From contig MU069527.1 in the NCBI GenBank assembly GCA_002284615.2, positions 449,159 to 469,887 on the forward strand: 20,729 nucleotides of DNA, given 5' to 3'. The DNA is from Dunaliella salina (Eukaryota; Chlorophyta; Chlorophyceae; Chlamydomonadales; Dunaliellaceae). Below, piece after piece: positions 17,603 to 20,729 of the stretch. Positions within the stretch are counted from its first letter, which is position 1. Each line of letters begins with the position of its first letter. The translations under genes were made by a program, and so were the position numbers. The notes under the pieces were generated by a model, which did not search any database, was not told the DNA's origin, and saw only the letters and a list, made by a program, of their open reading frames with translations.

Positions 17603-18700
17603 TTATGAATTTCATGAACCAAGCTGATGTCCTAGCATTAGCCAAGTTCTTGTCTGCATGCTTGAGATGCTGCGGCTGAGTCTTGCCTGGACTAGTTACA
17701 GGCCTCTGTGTTTCCACTCAGCTGCCCTTGTAGGAGGATAAGGCAATGTAACCTTACCTTCAAGTAAGTTACCTATAAACTGCAACATTTGTTGGTGGCT
17801 CATTGGTTATGTGTGCATACACGCGTAACCATGTGTGCATGCGCGCCCTTGAAGAACATCATTATGGCGTTGCCATGATGTGTTTGGCAGACTCTGTGTG
17901 CTTCGAGGACATGCCTTCGAGAGCCATTGGGAAATTTCCTTGGACCAGGACATTGCAAATTGCCACTGGCCTTGTTGACTTCTCTTTGTTGCTTGCACCC
18001 CGATTTGTGCGTATACACTTTCCCAAGTTATCTTTTCCTTTACCTCAGGCTTTCAATTTACTGCTGGAATGTACCAGCACAAGGCCTGCCAGCCCAACAG
18101 TGTGGCTTAGTCCCTTCCTTATGTCTTGTAATCTTGTGTGCGTGCTTTCGTTGTTTCTAGCCCAATTTTTGAGTGCAACAGAAAGCTGAGCAGCCATACT
18201 GTATGGCTGAAGGCTTTAACCCCATTCCCAAGCCCCCTGGACACCAGTGCCATACCCACAGAACAGTACTCCTTATTGCCTCTATGTCTGGAACCAATGT
18301 TTGGACCCAAGCCACAGGTCAGGGCATCTGAGCGGAGTGTGGGAGAGCTCTCTGGCGCTCCAATATAGGGGCAAAGAGGAAGCTCATTCCACGAAAAAGC
18401 TCTGAACTTTGCATCGACACCCTGCTGCCATTCAATCAGAAACTCTACCAAATTCCGATCATGCCTGCGACTCAGCAATCAAGCAATGGCAGGAAAGTGC
18501 TGAGTAGGTGCTGGTGGGCAGTCCAAACAGTCATCAGAGATGCCTGTCATCGGCATGTTACAAACGAGAGCATGGCACACACATAAATATGGTACTAATA
18601 TGAACATGGTACAAACATGAGCATGGGAAGGCTGTCCCAAAAATTGCAAGCGAAAGGGACGAGAAAAACGGCAGGATGGTCAGCTATGAAAGGAACCACC
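17603..18700. other. No recognised gene
   Basis: A plus frame 17803-18189 (128 codons) and a minus frame 18119-18478 (119 codons, starting near a LVEFLIEWQ stretch) overlap. Neither shows a domain or splice context that I can support. Near 18555-18625 a short ATGGTACAAACATGAGCATG motif recurs two or three times. Confidence 0.35.
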
Positions 18701-18721
18701 ACCTGTCAACCACCTGTCCAA

Positions 18722-18791
18722 CCATGGCAGGTTGGGCAGTTCCACGACCTGTCAAACCATGGCAAGTTGGGCAGTTCCACGGCCTGTCTAA
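18722..18791. repeat. 35-bp direct repeat, two units
   Basis: CCATGGCARGTTGGGCAGTT followed by CCACGRCCTGTC occurs at 18722 and 18757, differing at a few positions; a partial third unit may precede it. Confidence 0.9.
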
Positions 18792-18884
18792 GCATGCCTG
18801 CTGCGTCTCATCGGCAGAAATACACAGCCCCTTCCGCACTTCCCCGCAAGAATTCTGAGGCATCACAATGAAAGCAGCAGGCAG

Positions 18885-19048
18885 GCTTAGTGGTAGATAT
18901 GACTTAGGGCCATCCCAGGAAAGGCCGTCTTCCCAGGCATGGGACTTCGGCACATCCTAGGCAGGCTTGGCTAGTGGACCGGACTCAGAGACCCCAAGGA
19001 CTCATACACATCCCAGGAAAAGCTGCAAGCAGGCTTGGCTTGTGGCGT
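18885..19048. repeat. Degenerate repeat of about 75-80 bp at the 3' edge of the second gene
   Basis: GCAGGCTTRGYTAGTGG, then GAC(T/C)-rich spacer, then CACATCCCAGGAAAAGC-like blocks recur near 18881, 18960 and 19030. The last unit lies inside the open frame of the minus-strand exon, so the end of that protein is made of repeat sequence. Confidence 0.55.
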
Positions 19049-19664
19049 GGGCAGCGTTTGCGAAAACATATGCAGCTGCAGCTGGGGGAGCCTGGGCGGC
19101 GCTGATACGTCTTCTGCAGGACTCTGCTGTGCTTGGCTGCCTGCTGGCCCTGTGTCTTCCTGCTTGCAAGTGGCCGAGGAGGTCACAGTGTGGCTACAAA
19201 TAGTTGCAGGAGCTGATGTGGCTGCTGTGGCGGGTGCCGAAGCAGAAGCAGAGGTAGTGGTGTGTGTTGGGACATTAGGACTGGGTGAATCGTGCGCACT
19301 TTTTGGAAGCGTGGCGGATAGGGTCCCAGGCAGGCCCCCCAGCTGCTGCATTGCTTGGCTGCACCATTCCAAAAGCCCAGCAGTTGGCGGCAGCTCACAT
19401 ACAGAGGCAGCTTGTACATGCGGGCCCGCCTCGTCGCCTGCTCCGCTGCTCCCACTAGATGGACTGCCAGAGGGTGCTGCTATGCCACCGCCTACCATGC
19501 CTGCTGTGCCGTCTCTGTTTGCGCTAGCATCAGCCACAGACGTGGCACCGGCTTGGGCTTGGGCTTGGGTGGCGGCTGCAGCCCGCCTAGCTGCCGCCTC
19601 GGCTTCCAGCTGCTTCATGCGGGCTGCGTCGGCCTCACGCTTGGCCGCCCATTGCTCTTTGTAC
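18971..19664 (-). CDS. Probable 3' exon of a low-complexity protein with an Ala-rich coiled coil
   Basis: After the acceptor AATACACAG (AG at 19666-19665) the frame reads YKEQWAAKREADAARMKQLE followed by AEAAARRAAAATQAQAQAG, a charged then Ala-rich helix likely to form a coiled coil. It continues through Gly/Ser-, Thr/Ser/Ala- and Pro-rich stretches, with one hydrophobic patch around LLEWCSQAMQQLGGLPG, to a TAG at 18971. The same frame is open upstream to 19837, so the exon could begin earlier; the acceptor is my choice because amphipathic coding sequence starts there. The end may be earlier if a donor-like GGATGT|GTATGAG near 19000 is used. Composition resembles the Ala/Gln/Ser-rich coding sequence of the OPR gene. 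I do not recognise the family. The 234-codon plus frame is a shadow. Confidence 0.5.
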
Positions 19665-20291
19665 CTGTGTATTATGCACAGGCACAAAGATCGGGCACAG
19701 GCATTGGGCTTGCCATTGCTTGCTTCCTCACGGGTGTAATCAAGACGCCATGAGCAAACAGGTTTTTTAACTTTGTTAAGGTTATGCGCCACCTGATAAG
19801 CATGGTTCATGTTGCCATTATGAACCTGGCAACACAATCATGGAAGTTAGACTTGAAGAAAATTGTGTACCTTGAACCGCTAGGTCACCCAAAGTGGAGA
19901 GAGGACGAGGCAAGGGAGGCAAGCACGGCTCAGTGTGGAAAAGGGGCAGGCGGTGCTCGTTTACGAGGAAGTGTGAGCGCTGACTGATGTGTGCACTGAC
20001 TGACCAAGCCATAACCAGATCGCGCCTCTTGATCCTTAAGGTTTCAGAGTTACATGCTGTCAAATAAGAAGGGAAGCATGCGGGTTGTGGGCACCATGTG
20101 CGTTAAGAGGAAGGCTGATCCCAGGGTGCAGGCTGTTTGTGGCGTCCCAGGTCCAATGGCCCTGGTGCTGGCAACAAAGGGTACCACGCAGCAGGGCTTG
20201 TTTTTATTTTTTCAAAACCAGGATCTCAATACCGTGAGGGAGACTCCCCTTCCTGAGATTTGCCATTTCAATACTTAGCCCTCCCCCTTAC
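19665..20291. other. Probable intron or upstream region of the second gene; nothing named
   Basis: Several frames of 67-81 codons overlap on both strands. The stretch 19740-19800 is AT-richer. No RNA gene or repeat of note. Confidence 0.3.
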
Positions 20292-20440
20292 CCCCAGCCG
20301 AGCCCAACGCAAGCAAACAGCAGGCTTCTCCCGCTGCTCACGATCTGCTTGCCCCTCTGATGTGGGCATGCTAGTGGAGGACACACAGAACTCCGCTCTA
20401 GTAAGGAGCCCAGGGGACATTCTTATCTCCCTGCGTTCAG
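20292..20440 (-). CDS. Candidate exon of unknown protein (about 49 codons)
   Basis: On the minus strand an acceptor ATACATTGCAG (AG at 20442-20441) and a donor CTGGGG|GTAAGG (GT at 20291-20290) enclose an open frame with the charged peptide ERREIRMSPGLLTRAEF and later EGQADREQREKPAVCLRWA. It lies upstream of, and on the same strand as, the exon at 19664-18971 and could belong to the same gene. No family is recognised and the splice signals alone are moderate evidence. Confidence 0.25.
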
Positions 20441-20729
20441 CTGCAATGTATATTGTACTTTCCCTGCCAAAAAGCTGATACATGTGGCAAAATCATACGG
20501 AGTTTGCCAACCCTACTCATGTGCTTTGAATATGGGTGTTTTGGGGTGGGGCATGAGACAACAAGCAGAACAAGCGGGGCTGAGGAGCCGGAGGCAGGCC
20601 CCGCTCTGCTATGAGCAGCTGTGCACACACAGAAACAGGAGCCATTGTTCTCACATGCTCAGACCTCGGGGCAGCATGTGAGAGCATCAGCCAGATATCA
20701 GCTTTCCAAAATGCATACCTGTTGCGCGC
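20441..20729. other. Window end, no feature recognised
   Basis: Short frames on both strands (65 and 63 codons) overlap. An interrupted inverted pair CTCACATGCTC / GCATGTGAGAGC at about 20651-20686 is the only structure noted. Confidence 0.3.

Noticed and set aside
18119..18478. Minus frame with LVEFLIEWQ, considered as a chromodomain or retroelement remnant
   Set aside because: The similarity is limited to a few residues and no neighbouring motif supports it.

Overview
The window looks like nuclear DNA of a green alga, probably a chlorophycean of the Chlamydomonadales (a Dunaliella- or Haematococcus-like genome is my guess, not a demonstrated identity). The reasons are GTGAGT-type donors and TGCAG-type acceptors, Ala/Gln/Ser-rich low-complexity coding sequence, octotricopeptide-repeat (OPR)-like protein segments, dense minisatellites, (CA)n/(TG)n tracts, non-LTR retroelement debris and a U6 snRNA retrocopy. 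No bacterial-style operon is present, and most open frames are repeat artefacts.

The main gene lies on the minus strand. A long first coding exon (16174 to 13127) encodes a putative organelle transit peptide, decapeptide and Gln-rich repeats, and the first OPR-like helices. Two further exons are well supported by OPR-like sequence plus consensus splice sites: 10458-10201 (86 codons) and 5709-5548 (54 codons). All five internal coding boundaries are phase 0, which fits one split gene for an organelle RNA-binding OPR protein. Its introns total more than 7 kb, and other exons are probably missing from my model.

The most unusual feature is what fills those introns. Next to exon 10458-10201 and exon 5709-5548 the intron is largely a tandem array of degenerate copies of the adjacent intron/exon junction. 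There are ten extra copies of the 5709 acceptor (nine keep a CAG acceptor), about seven extra copies of the 10458 acceptor with a 114-bp period, and two extra copies of the 10201 donor that have lost GT. Similar arrays at 3205-4115 and 8880-9265 may mark further exons.

The left part (820-4890, again at 7138-7800 and 12240-12500) holds at least five copies of one DNA-transposon-like family. Two copies have matching termini; one has a 9-bp target duplication and is itself interrupted by a 655-bp element with its own inverted repeats. A U6 snRNA fragment flanked by a 16-bp target-site duplication is inserted in the copy at 7420-7800.

The right part (16.3-20.7 kb) holds a decayed LINE RNase H domain (16921-17480, minus), short minisatellites, and the probable 3' exon of a second minus-strand low-complexity gene (19664-18971). 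The remaining stretches show nothing I can name.
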